From positions 1-52,728 of the forward strand of contig NZ_FZMS01000059.1 in assembly GCF_900198365.1 (NCBI RefSeq): a stretch of 52,728 nt of DNA, in the 5' to 3' direction. The DNA comes from Helicobacter bilis (GTDB lineage Bacteria > Campylobacterota > Campylobacteria > Campylobacterales > Helicobacteraceae). Under the pieces are notes generated by a model that was not told the origin of the DNA, made no database searches, and worked only from the letters and a program-made list of their open reading frames with translations. The position numbers were made by a program, and so were the translations under genes. Of the stretch, positions 17,765-26,936 are shown one piece after another; position 1 is the stretch's first letter, and each line of letters opens with the position of its first letter.

Positions 17765-18679
17765 ATGACCCTGCATTATGTCAATGGTGGCGTGATGAGA
17801 AAAAATCTCAATAATCATTTTGATGAGTATTTCACAAAGCCAGAAGTTGCCAAAATGCTTTTTGAAAAGAGCAAAAAAATCATAGCAAAGTATGAAAATT
17901 TAGATAAATACACTTGGCTGGAACCAAGCGTTGGTGATGGGTGTTTTTACTCACTTTTGCCTGAAAATAGAATCGGCATTGATATAAATGCAAGTAAATT
18001 TGATATTTTACAAGGCGATTATTTGCAATTTGAATTGCCTAAAAAGCCCCTTATTGTGATAGGAAATCCACCTTTTGGACATCGTGGAGTGTTAGCCTTA
18101 GAGTTTATTAAGCATTCTAAAAATGCAGATTTTGTGTGTTTTATATTGCCGATGTTTTTTCAAAGTTTGGGTAAAGGCTCAGTGCGTTACCGCATAAAAG
18201 ATTTTCATTTACTTCACGAAGAAGCTTTGCCACATAATTCTTTTTATCTTGAAAGTGGTAGGGAAAAAGATGTAAAATGTTGCTTTCAAATTTGGAGTAA
18301 AGATTATAAAAGTGAGAGGCAGGAATTTAGCTGGTATGCTCAAAAAGAAAAGCAAGAACCTTTTAGTGATATTCTAAAGGTAGTAACCGTGTCTTTAGCA
18401 AAAAATAGAGAGTGTGGCAAAGAATGGATTTTTAATAAAAAGGCAGATTTTTATCTCTCAAGCACATTTTTTAAAGAAAATGCAGTGGTAAAAGATTTTT
18501 CACAAGTCAAGTATAAAAGTGGAGTGGCGATTATTTATAACGACAATGCACCAAAAGAAAAGCTTAATGAGTTGTTTTTGAACGCAGATTGGATAAGGTA
18601 TAGCTCACTTGCTACAAATGGTTGTAGGCATATTGGTAAATCACATATTTTTCAACTTTTAGCTGAATCGGGGTTTTAA
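17765..18679 (+). CDS. DNA adenine N6-methyltransferase of a type II R-M system
   Basis: A 304-residue SAM-dependent methyltransferase. Motif I is EPSVGDG (residues 53-59), and the catalytic motif IV is NPPFG (101-105), an N6-adenine signature, in the order I before IV. A target-recognition region follows. ATG 17765 has AAAGGA upstream. The stop overlaps the start of the endonuclease gene (TAATG), so the two are translationally coupled. The pair lies precisely between the broken ends of dndC and dndD. The recognition sequence cannot be predicted. Confidence 0.85.
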   Translation: MTLHYVNGGVMRKNLNNHFDEYFTKPEVAKMLFEKSKKIIAKYENLDKYTWLEPSVGDGCFYSLLPENRIGIDINASKFDILQGDYLQFELPKKPLIVIGNPPFGHRGVLALEFIKHSKNADFVCFILPMFFQSLGKGSVRYRIKDFHLLHEEALPHNSFYLESGREKDVKCCFQIWSKDYKSERQEFSWYAQKEKQEPFSDILKVVTVSLAKNRECGKEWIFNKKADFYLSSTFFKENAVVKDFSQVKYKSGVAIIYNDNAPKEKLNELFLNADWIRYSSLATNGCRHIGKSHIFQLLAESGF

Positions 18680-19227
18680 TGGACTTAGAAAAACTTTTAT
18701 TACAACTTATAGAGCAAAAATATAACGAAGTGCAAAAGAAGCAAAAAAGCGGAATTTTTGAGAAAATTTTGCATTTTGAGGGCAATGCCATAGGGCAGAT
18801 TGGTGAAAAATTTGTTAAAGAGGTGTTTAAGGCTATGAATCTACCACTTGATGAACTACCACAAGAAATTATCCACGATGAGTTTGACCTGCTTTCTCGT
18901 GGTAAAAAAGTGGAGATTAAAACCGCAAGAAAAGGCTTAAATAACAATACTTTTCAATTTAATGGAATCAATCCAAAATACAATTATAACTATATTATTT
19001 TACTAGGCATTACAACAGAGAGTGCGCATTATTACATTGTGGATAAGAAACAAGATTATTATTACAATCATACTTTAAGAAAAGAATATATTAAAGTTAA
19101 TGGCAAAGATAAACAGCTTGTAATGATGAATCCGGGCAATCAGGTCAATCTTAAGCTGACATTGAATATAAAAGAGTTAAAGCCTATTGCTAGTTTTGCT
19201 GATGAATTAGAATATATTTTCAGCTAA
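18679..19227 (+). CDS. PD-(D/E)XK restriction endonuclease, partner of the adjacent methyltransferase
   Basis: A 182-residue protein with a nuclease core HDEFDLLSRGKKVEIKTARK, in which Asp70, Glu79 and Lys81 form a D-x8-ExK catalytic site. The short length and the coupled upstream methyltransferase identify it as the cutting component of a compact type II system. I do not recognise its specificity family. The frame is intact, so the R-M system may be functional although the host Dnd locus is not. Confidence 0.8.
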   Translation: MDLEKLLLQLIEQKYNEVQKKQKSGIFEKILHFEGNAIGQIGEKFVKEVFKAMNLPLDELPQEIIHDEFDLLSRGKKVEIKTARKGLNNNTFQFNGINPKYNYNYIILLGITTESAHYYIVDKKQDYYYNHTLRKEYIKVNGKDKQLVMMNPGNQVNLKLTLNIKELKPIASFADELEYIFS

Positions 19228-19235
19228 ATTAATAG

Positions 19236-20567
19236 AATACTCAATACGACTTAGAAGTTACAGAAAAATACATTCATACCTTATCCACTAAGATACAAGA
19301 ACTACAAGAGAATATAGAACAAGCCCAAACTACACTGCACACACTTATCGCAAATACAGATAGTGAAAGAAAACTTCATATTAGCAATAAAGATAATGCT
19401 GAAAATAATCTTGCTAAAACAAAAAATAATCTCAAAGAGAGTTTAAAATATGTTGTAAGCACAGCTAATAGTGAGCTTACACAATCACTTCAGCAATATA
19501 TGCAAACCTTGCAAGAATCTGTGCGTAATGATGATATAGGTGGTTATAATAGGATTGTGAAAAAAGCACAAGGGGACTTACTAAAAAACATTATCGCACA
19601 GCATAAAAAGGTAGGTAGTGATGAGAATAAGATCGAGAGATTATATGATTTTGTCCTTGAAATTTTAGATAAGATTCCACAAACAATAAATGCTGATAAT
19701 CTCCCAAAATCCTATATCCCATACAATAGAATCCATAACATTGAGACTTCCATCACTTACACAAAACATACTACACTTATAAAAGACATATATGAAGCAA
19801 AGGATTTGAAAAAAGAGATAAAAGCTATTGTTGATATATTAAATGAACTAAATATTGATGAAGATAAGAAAATCCAGCAAGAAAGTTTGCAAGAAGAAAT
19901 TAAGGCATATAAAGAGGAGTTAGCACAGAAAAATAAAGAACTTGCAGAAGAGCAACAAAGAAAGCTAGAGCTTAATAACAAAATAGAATCTTTAGAGAAA
20001 GAAAAGTCCCTGCTTTATGCAAGGATAAATACAGAGCGAATTAACAAAAAACTTAAAATCTTAGAATCCTTACAACATATTATCACAGAGTACAAAGAGC
20101 AGCTTATAGAAACGCTAAGAGAAGAGCTGTGTCGTGGCATAAAGGAAAGCTATAAGACATTATTGCCAAATGATAATATTGTATCTGTGGAGATGGGGCA
20201 GGATTTTGACATTACACTAAAAGATATTGATGGTAATGAGATTAGCGTAGCAAATCAGAGTAGCGGACAAAAGCAGATTCTAGCTATTGCTATCTTTTGG
20301 ACACTAAGTAAGCTATCCCACTCTACAATACCACTCATTATTGATACGCCACTTGCAAGGATTGATGCTACAAATCGCCAAAGGATTATACAAAACTATT
20401 ATGCTAAAGGTCATCAAGTGATAGTCCTGCCACATAATGGCGAAATGGGATTAAAAGAATATGAGTATGCAAAGCCCTATATCGCTGGACTTTATAAGAT
20501 TGATAATAGTGAAGATAGAGGACACGCAAAAATTAAAAGTGTGCAAGATTCTAGTGAATTATTTTAG
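19236..20567 (+). pseudogene. dndD: dndD remnant, 5'-truncated SMC-like ATPase
   Basis: The open frame starts just after the R-M genes with no start codon and runs through a long coiled coil (to about 20100). It then has the SMC/Rad50 C-terminal half: NQSSGQKQILAIAI (ABC signature), LIIDTPLARID (Walker B) and VLPHNGEM (switch histidine). DndD has this architecture and works with DndC and DndE. The N-terminal Walker A domain is absent, replaced by the R-M genes, so it cannot bind ATP normally. An internal ATG at 19500 could only give a coiled-coil/C-terminal fragment. The stop is 8 bases before the dndE start. Confidence 0.8.
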
Positions 20568-20575
20568 GAGTGAAT

Positions 20576-22048
20576 ATGGCAGATTTTTACACAAATCAAA
20601 CTGAAGAGAATCTCATCTATCGTGTGATAAAAGAGGGCTTAGGCTTTGAGTCTGAAAATGAGATTCCAAAATATCTTATCCTGCGTTTAGCCATAGCCCT
20701 AGCGTTGCGATTAAAACCTTTGCCACTAGATTCTACTCTTTGGCAGGAGAGGCAATTAAATGGAAGCAGGGGGAAAGAATATCATTTAGAACAACTCACA
20801 GGAAAAGATAAAGGTGAAAATGAAGATATGGATCTTTTATATCGGGCTTTGCTTACAGAGAAATTTCACGATTATTTAAAGGCTGACTTGTTTAGTGATG
20901 ATAAGGCTTATATTAACTTGCTTGGCAAAAATATACAAAGGGGACTTTTTGAGATATATCACTCGTGGAAAAATAATGACTGCTTTTATCAATGGTGTAA
21001 GGATAATTTAGGCTTTCATTTACAAAAAGAAGACTTTACGCAGTCTGGCACAGATTCTGCAAATACACAAGATTCTACACTTTTTGCAGAGATAGAATCC
21101 TATTTTACGAAACATAATATTACCCTTACACATTTAGAAACACTAAATTCTTATAGACATAGAATCTGCAAGGTTGAGGTAAAAGACCCGCTTAAAATAC
21201 AAAGCTTTGAAACACAGGCAAAATACCTTGATAAAACGACTACATTATCTAATGTGAAAATCACTTCTTGTAAGGGCTTAGCAAGGACTTATCATATTGA
21301 AGTAGAAAAAAAGGATTCTGAGTGGAACTATCCTAGCAAAATAGAGATTGAAAATGCTTTCTCTTTATTGCCATCGCAAGGATATAAACTGCCTATTTTT
21401 GCGGGATTTGACATAGAGAAAAAGCCCTTTTATTTTGACTTAGTAAAAGAAGCACATTTAATTGTCGCGGGGAAAACAGGTAGCGGAAAAACGATATTAT
21501 TGCAAAGCATAATACATTCTCTTTTATTGAGTAATAAAGCAGAAATTGTGGTGATAGACCCAAAACTAGGCATTGATTATCAAATCTTTGGCGATAAAAT
21601 AAGGCTTATTACAGAGAGTGAAGAAGCGTGTGAGTTTTTAGATGATTTGATAGAAGAGATGAAATAGCGAAATGAGCGTATGGTAACAGCAAAAGTAAGT
21701 GATATAGAATCGCTTGACTTGACATATAAGATTGTTTTTGTTGAAGAGCTAAATTTTGTGATTAGGGATAATAAAGAGATTGAGAAAAAACTTGCAAAAA
21801 ATATGTTTATCGTGCGTCAAGCAGGGATTCACATCATACTTGGTATGCAAAATCCAGATTCAAAAAATCTAAGTAGCGATTTACGAAATAGTGCTAGTCG
21901 CATAGCTTTATGTGTAGCTAAGGCAGAAAACTCTAGAGTGATACTTGGTGAAAGTGGAGCTGAAAAACTGAGTGGTAAAGGCGATATGTTAATCAAGCTA
22001 GATGGTGCAAGCAGCCCAAAACGAGTGTTTGGTGTAAAGATTGATTGA
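20576..22048 (+). pseudogene. DndE-FtsK fusion, interrupted by an in-frame amber codon
   Basis: Residues 1-130 match the DndE family, a nicked-DNA binder: LILRLAIALALRL, then GSRGKEYHLEQL and GKNIQRGLFEIY. The C-terminal half is an FtsK/HerA-type ATPase with Walker A AGKTGSGKT near residue 300 and, after the break, VFVEELNFVI as Walker B and RQAGIHIILGMQNP. ATG 20576 has AGGAG five bases upstream. A TAG at 21665-21667 sits in EEMK*RNERM, with the frame otherwise continuous, consistent with a CAG or AAG to TAG mutation. DndE is usually a separate ~110-residue protein, so the fusion is unusual. Confidence 0.75.
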
Positions 22049-22137
22049 TGATTCTATTTTACAATATTCTATGCTTTATGAAAAAATAGAAAAATCTATC
22101 GTTTCATTTTTAAAAAGAGATTCTACGCATTGCAATG

Positions 22138-23396
22138 CTAAGTATTATCTGACTCTAGTTTTAATATAGAATCTGTTTGCACTGCGATTGGAATATGTTC
22201 TTTTTCTAGCCACATATCATGGCAGTAATCACACGCTTTAAAAAAATCTTGTGCGTAAAAATCTACAATCCTTTGTCTAAGATTAGAATCTGAAAGATTG
22301 ATAAAATCCCCTTGAAATTCTCTCAAACCTTTAAGACGAGAAAGAGAACTTGCAATGGGACATATAAACAAAGCACCATCTGGGGCAATGCTTGTTTCAG
22401 ATTCTATTGTCTCTTTTGTGCTATCACGCCTTATGCCTTCACTACTCATGAGACTAACGCAAGGCATCATACAGGCTTTAAAGTTGCGTATGATATCCTC
22501 ATTTGTGCGACCTCTCTTATAGATTTTGCCCGGATTCCACCACGATGAGTTCTTATCCGTCCAAATTACATAGTATGGAATCTTATGGGTTTTTAGTTGA
22601 TCTATAAGGCTTTCTTGCTTCAATGGGACTTTTAGATTCGGTGATCTGCTGTAATCTGATATGCAAACTATCGCATTAGGACAATCCTTTAATGCAGCAA
22701 GGGATTTATCGTTAAAGATTCTTGTGCCATTTGTAACAATGTTAAAACTTCTTACTTTCTTTTCTCGTCCAAGATATGTAATCACTTTATCAAGATCTTT
22801 AAACAATAGCGGCTCTCCACCGATAATACGAACACTATGTATAGAATCTATGGCAGCAAAAAACTTATCTAGTGATTGCTTGATGCCCTCATAAGTGCAA
22901 GTGTATTGATTTTTTGAATCAAAATATTGCATAAGATTATTGCAAGATTCACAACGCAAAGTGCATTTTGTAGTTAATACAAGCTCAATATATGGTATAT
23001 CTACTTTGCCAAGTTTTACGCGTTTTTTGTAATATGAACGGATAAATTTCATTGCGATATTTTCAAGTTTTTTATCCAGTTTATGCTTTTTCCATGCAAC
23101 ATATTGAGAGAGTGTTGAAAAGAATTGTGATGGATTCTGTTTTATATCTTTTTTAACCTGTTTGAAGCTAATGTATGAGTATTTGCTTGATACTTCACTT
23201 CTTCTGCGTGCTTTTCCCACAAGATACATGCAGAGTGCATGTATTATGCGTTTTGGCTCTTTTTTTATTTGTTCTTTTGTTTGCTTGAATTTAAAGTGTT
23301 TGCAGTATTCCCCAAAATGATATACATTGTGTCCTATATATCGTGCTTTAAAGGTTTCTTCATCTCTATGGGGGGGGGGGGGGTGATTGTTGTCAT
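22138..23396 (-). CDS. Radical SAM protein, phase-variable and OFF in this sequence
   Basis: The core has the radical SAM cluster motif CTLRCESC, then RIIGGEPLLF, TNGTRI and a C-terminal cysteine set (CPIASS, CDYCHDMW) like a SPASM/twitch auxiliary cluster. The true start is ATG at 23396 after AAGGAA, followed by MTTIT and a poly-C-encoded proline run. With the 14 bases present the frame hits a stop 12 codons past the tract. With 15 (or 12) it runs in frame into the core at 23229. Only an internal start (ATG 23229) remains open as sequenced. The substrate is unknown; peptide or sugar modification is possible. Confidence 0.8.
23370..23383 (-). repeat. Poly-G (poly-C on coding strand) tract, 14, controlling a radical SAM gene
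   Basis: The tract lies five codons into the minus-strand gene. The 14-base length gives ATC ACC CCC CCC CCC CCC ATA GAG and soon TAG. Thirteen gives an immediate TAG. Fifteen opens the full gene. This is a standard 5' contingency switch in the OFF setting. Confidence 0.85.
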
Positions 23397-23492
23397 ATTG
23401 TTCCTTAAATAATGATATTGCAATTGTGTTATTATAATAAAGATTTCATTATATTGCAATATTGCATTTTTATAGCAAAACAATAAATACAC

Positions 23493-24938
23493 CTAATTTT
23501 GCTTTGCAAACTTTATTAGATTCTGTATTCTTTTAATACTCTCATCTTTATCTAAAATGCAAAGACATGCACCCAAATCAATGCCACCCTTTTGTCCTAA
23601 AAGCCCAAGTCTTAAGGCTTGCATAAATATGCTAGGTTTTATTGCGAATGTATTTGCAATATTATTTGCATGTTCTTGTATGAGAGATTTTGTGCTATCT
23701 ATATTTAGTGTTGCATTTTGTAATTTATCTATAAATTGACTTAAGGCTTGTTCTAAAATCGCCTTAGTATCTTGTGTGAATAGCTTATCATACAAGGCTT
23801 TATCATAGCTTGCTTGTTGTGATTTATTCATGTTTTCACTCTCAAGTGTTAAAGGCGTATTAAGGATTTGTGCGATTGCATTTCTCATGCTTATAAGATC
23901 ATTTACACGCGTTTTTAACTCGTTTAAGAGTATGTTTTTTCTCTCATTGGGTAGGGTTTCTAGAATCTCCACATTAAGCAATTGCATTAACTTTTCATTA
24001 TCCATTGCCTTAATGTATTCTGCGTTTAGCCAATATAGCTTTGAGAAGTTACAGCCTGAAGGATTGCTATTAATCCTGTGTGGATCAAAACACTCAATCA
24101 TTTCTTGCAAACTAAAGATTTCCTTATCACCATGCCCATACCCAAGCTTAAATAAGAAGTTCAGCAAAGCCTCTGGCAAGACCCCGCTATCTCTATATTC
24201 TAATACAGATAACGCCCCATCTCTTTTGCTTAGTTTTTTACCCTGTTCGTTACAAATCATAGGGATATGATAGAATCTTGGTATATCAAAGCCTAATGCC
24301 TTATACACAAGTAGTTGCTTTGGCGTGTTTGAGATATGATCATCACCGCGTATAATATCTGTAATCCCGCTTAGTGCATCATCAATAGCAACGACAAAAT
24401 TATAAGTCGGCGTGCCATCACTGCGTAAAATCACAAAGTCATCTAACTCACTCGCTTGAAAGCTAATATTCCCTTTCACACCATCTTCAAAGCTAATAAC
24501 GCCCTCTAGCGGGGCTTTAATACGCACACAAGGAGCTATATCCTTTGGGACTTCACCGATAAAATCCCTGTATTTACGACTGCAATTTGCATGATTTGCC
24601 CCCTTATTTTGTGTCCGCATAGCCGCTAACTCATCTTTTGTGAGATAGCAATGATAGGCGTGTTTAGAATCTAAAAGCTTTTGTGCGTATTGCTGATAAA
24701 TTTGTGTTCGCTCACTTTGAAAAAGCATAGGACTATCATACTCTAACCCCACCCATTTAAATGCCTCTAAGATTCCATCAAGTGCTTCCTTGCTATTTCT
24801 CTCTGTGTCTGTATCTTCTATGCGTAATAAAAATTTACCATTTTTTGCTCTTGCGTGTAGATAGCTATATAATGCGGTGCGTAATCCACCGATATGTAAA
24901 TGCCCTGTTGGCGATGGTGCAAATCTTGTTGTAATCAT
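23493..24938 (-). CDS. gltX1: Glutamyl-tRNA synthetase GltX1
   Basis: Class I synthetase charging tRNA-Glu, 481 residues. The HIGH-type motif is HLHIGG (13-18) and KMSKS is KLSKR (235-239), with the glutamate-specific EAFKWVGLEYD region and RGDDHISNTPKQ. Epsilonproteobacteria carry two gltX genes. This sequence resembles the discriminating GltX1 rather than GltX2, which charges tRNA-Gln. AAAAGGGAAA precedes the ATG. No neighbouring gene is functionally linked. Confidence 0.93.
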   Translation of the reverse strand: MITTRFAPSPTGHLHIGGLRTALYSYLHARAKNGKFLLRIEDTDTERNSKEALDGILEAFKWVGLEYDSPMLFQSERTQIYQQYAQKLLDSKHAYHCYLTKDELAAMRTQNKGANHANCSRKYRDFIGEVPKDIAPCVRIKAPLEGVISFEDGVKGNISFQASELDDFVILRSDGTPTYNFVVAIDDALSGITDIIRGDDHISNTPKQLLVYKALGFDIPRFYHIPMICNEQGKKLSKRDGALSVLEYRDSGVLPEALLNFLFKLGYGHGDKEIFSLQEMIECFDPHRINSNPSGCNFSKLYWLNAEYIKAMDNEKLMQLLNVEILETLPNERKNILLNELKTRVNDLISMRNAIAQILNTPLTLESENMNKSQQASYDKALYDKLFTQDTKAILEQALSQFIDKLQNATLNIDSTKSLIQEHANNIANTFAIKPSIFMQALRLGLLGQKGGIDLGACLCILDKDESIKRIQNLIKFAKQN

Positions 24939-25222
24939 ATTTTCCCTTTTATGTTTGGAATCTTTTACAAATGAATCTAAAATTATAATTTATTTTTGAT
25001 AAATAGGGGGAGATAAGTGTATTTTGCGTTTCTGAACTTGGGCAGAATATTGAATATTTATAAAATAAAGCTAGTCAATATCTAAAAATTACTTTGCGTT
25101 TATAGATAGATTCTATATCCTTGAAAGAACATTAAGGCTAATCTGTATAAGATTCTATATTTAGGTCGCTAGTCTTTATAATCTACACGGCATTAGTAAC
25201 TATTATGTCAAACAAAATTTAT
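24939..25222. other. Intergenic between can and gltX1
   Basis: These 284 bases hold no open frame with a start. The run is AT-rich with scattered GATTCTATAT-like words. No clear terminator for the carbonic anhydrase gene or promoter for gltX1 was identified. Confidence 0.35.
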
Positions 25223-25876
25223 TTATTCACTTTTCAGTGTATTATCCCCAACGATAGGTTTAAACTCGCGTGTGATGAGATTATAGTTTAGAATCTGTCC
25301 ATTCATAATGTTGTAATACCAACCATAGATTTGCAATTCTCCACGATTAAAACGCTTTTCTACAAATGGATAGCTTAAGAGATTATGAAGCTGTTGTTGG
25401 ATATTTTGCAATTCTGTGAGCCAAATGCGTTTATGCTCACTCTCTGGTTGCATGGTTTCAACTTTTTCTATTGTTGGGTTTAAAAGCTCAAGCCATTTTT
25501 TTACATAAGGCATTTCATTTAGCATATCGTGGTTATAGACCGCCGCACATGCCCCACAATTACTATGCCCACACACAATAATATTTTTCACTTTAAGCTT
25601 ACAAATAGAGTATTCAATCGATGAAGTGGTAGCAAGATAGCCCTCCATCATCTCGTTATTTTCATCTTTAAATGGCGGTATTAAATTGCCAATATTTCGC
25701 ACAACATAAAGCTCACCGGGCTTTGAATGCGTGAGTCTGTTTGGATCGATTCTAGAATCTACACAGGTAATAAAAAGCGTGTGTGGTTTATTTTCCTGCA
25801 AACTTTTAAAAAAGGCTTTTTCATTATTATAATCTTCTTCATAAAATTTTATTGCACCTTGAAAGAGTTCGTTCAT
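25223..25876 (-). CDS. can: Beta-class carbonic anhydrase
   Basis: Zinc enzyme converting CO2 and bicarbonate, 217 residues. Zinc ligands are Cys38 in CVDSR (with catalytic Asp40/Arg42), and His104 and Cys107 in CGHSNCGA. ATG is preceded by GGCAGGAT. Helicobacter use carbonic anhydrases in CO2 supply and acid tolerance. No signal peptide is visible, so it should be cytoplasmic. It is divergent from dedA with about 90 bases between. Confidence 0.92.
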   Translation of the reverse strand: MNELFQGAIKFYEEDYNNEKAFFKSLQENKPHTLFITCVDSRIDPNRLTHSKPGELYVVRNIGNLIPPFKDENNEMMEGYLATTSSIEYSICKLKVKNIIVCGHSNCGACAAVYNHDMLNEMPYVKKWLELLNPTIEKVETMQPESEHKRIWLTELQNIQQQLHNLLSYPFVEKRFNRGELQIYGWYYNIMNGQILNYNLITREFKPIVGDNTLKSE

Positions 25877-25969
25877 ATCCTGCCTTAATTAAGAGTTTTT
25901 GCCTATTTGCAATTATACAAAATGTTTCTATATAATGCAATTTTTAGTTTGATTGCACAAAGAGAGATA

Positions 25970-26638
25970 ATGATACATACTATTATACACACCATTCTTG
26001 ACATTATAGAATCTTTTGGATATTTTGGCATTTTTATTTTCATGGCGATAGAATCAAGTGTGCTGCCCCTGCCTAGTGAAGTGGTGATGATACCTGCTGG
26101 TTATCTCGTGTGGGAGGGTAAGATGAATCCTGTATTAGCCATTCTTGCGGGGACTTTTGGTAGCCTTGCTGGTGCATTATGTAATTATTTTATAGCCATA
26201 AAAATAGGAAGAATCTTTGTTATAAAATATGGAAAATACTTTTTTATGAAAGAAAAAAGCCTTGTTACAACAGAGAAATTTTTTAATAAGCATGGAGAGA
26301 TTAGCACTTTTATAGGTCGGCTTATCCCTGTTGTAAGGCATTATATCTCTTTACCTGCAGGACTTGCTAAGATGAATCTAGTGCGTTTTAGCATTTTTAC
26401 ACTCATTGGGGCTGGTATTTGGGTGAGTATTTTGACGGGGTTTGGATATTGGCTTGGCGATACTTTTAGTGGGATTGATATTAATGAAATTGTGGATACA
26501 TTTGGCAGAGGTGAGCTTGATTCTACACAGCAAGATATTAAGGCGAAAATGCGTCTTATTGTAGTTGTGGTGCTTGGCTTTGTGTGTATATGTGCTTTGA
26601 TATATATGTGGTTTATGCGTAAGAGAAAACAGAAATAA
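25970..26638 (+). CDS. dedA: DedA family membrane protein
   Basis: A 222-residue inner-membrane protein with the DedA/SNARE-associated fold. ESSVLPLPSEVVMIPAG is the conserved entry motif, and FIGRLIPVVRHYISLPAG is the second half motif with the essential arginines. The C-terminus is a single helix and basic tail. Members of the family flip undecaprenyl phosphate or phospholipids. The frame is open upstream, but ATG 25970 follows AAGAGAG and starts the conserved region at the usual distance. Confidence 0.88.
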   Translation: MIHTIIHTILDIIESFGYFGIFIFMAIESSVLPLPSEVVMIPAGYLVWEGKMNPVLAILAGTFGSLAGALCNYFIAIKIGRIFVIKYGKYFFMKEKSLVTTEKFFNKHGEISTFIGRLIPVVRHYISLPAGLAKMNLVRFSIFTLIGAGIWVSILTGFGYWLGDTFSGIDINEIVDTFGRGELDSTQQDIKAKMRLIVVVVLGFVCICALIYMWFMRKRKQK

Positions 26639-26897
26639 ATCCTTGTCGCTGCGTTTAAATCACTCAATTTAGGCTTTGTAAGCCCTGCTTAAGAAATCTT
26701 AATACTGCATTTGAAGCTTTACACAGAATTCATTTGAATCTAAAATAACAAAACATCATTAAATCTCTACAAAATAGCCCTGCCTTATAGAAACATAGCA
26801 GTATATTATAATTAATGACTAAAAAAACATTATATCAATATACTAATTAAAGTTAATAATATTGACTAAAGGTTGTATTTATTTATCAAACTTATGT

Positions 26898-26903
26898 TAT
26901 AAT
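26898..26903 (+). promoter_or_regulatory. -10 box of the htpG promoter
   Basis: TATAAT preceded by TTATGT, 34 bases before the htpG ATG. TTAGGAG at 26924-26930 is the ribosome site. No CIRCE or HAIR inverted repeat is visible nearby. The rest of the 298-base gap after dedA is AT-rich without a gene. Confidence 0.55.
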
Positions 26904-26936
26904 TGCTAACTCAAAATATGAAATTAGGAGTTTAAT

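Noticed and set aside
17765-19227. Treating the methyltransferase/endonuclease pair as part of the Dnd system
   Set aside because: Motifs are ordinary type II R-M, the genes are coupled to each other, and they interrupt dndC and dndD.
16692-22048. Explaining the Dnd breaks as sequencing error
   Set aside because: Damage includes a clean amber substitution and two large truncations around intact inserted genes, not only homopolymer indels.
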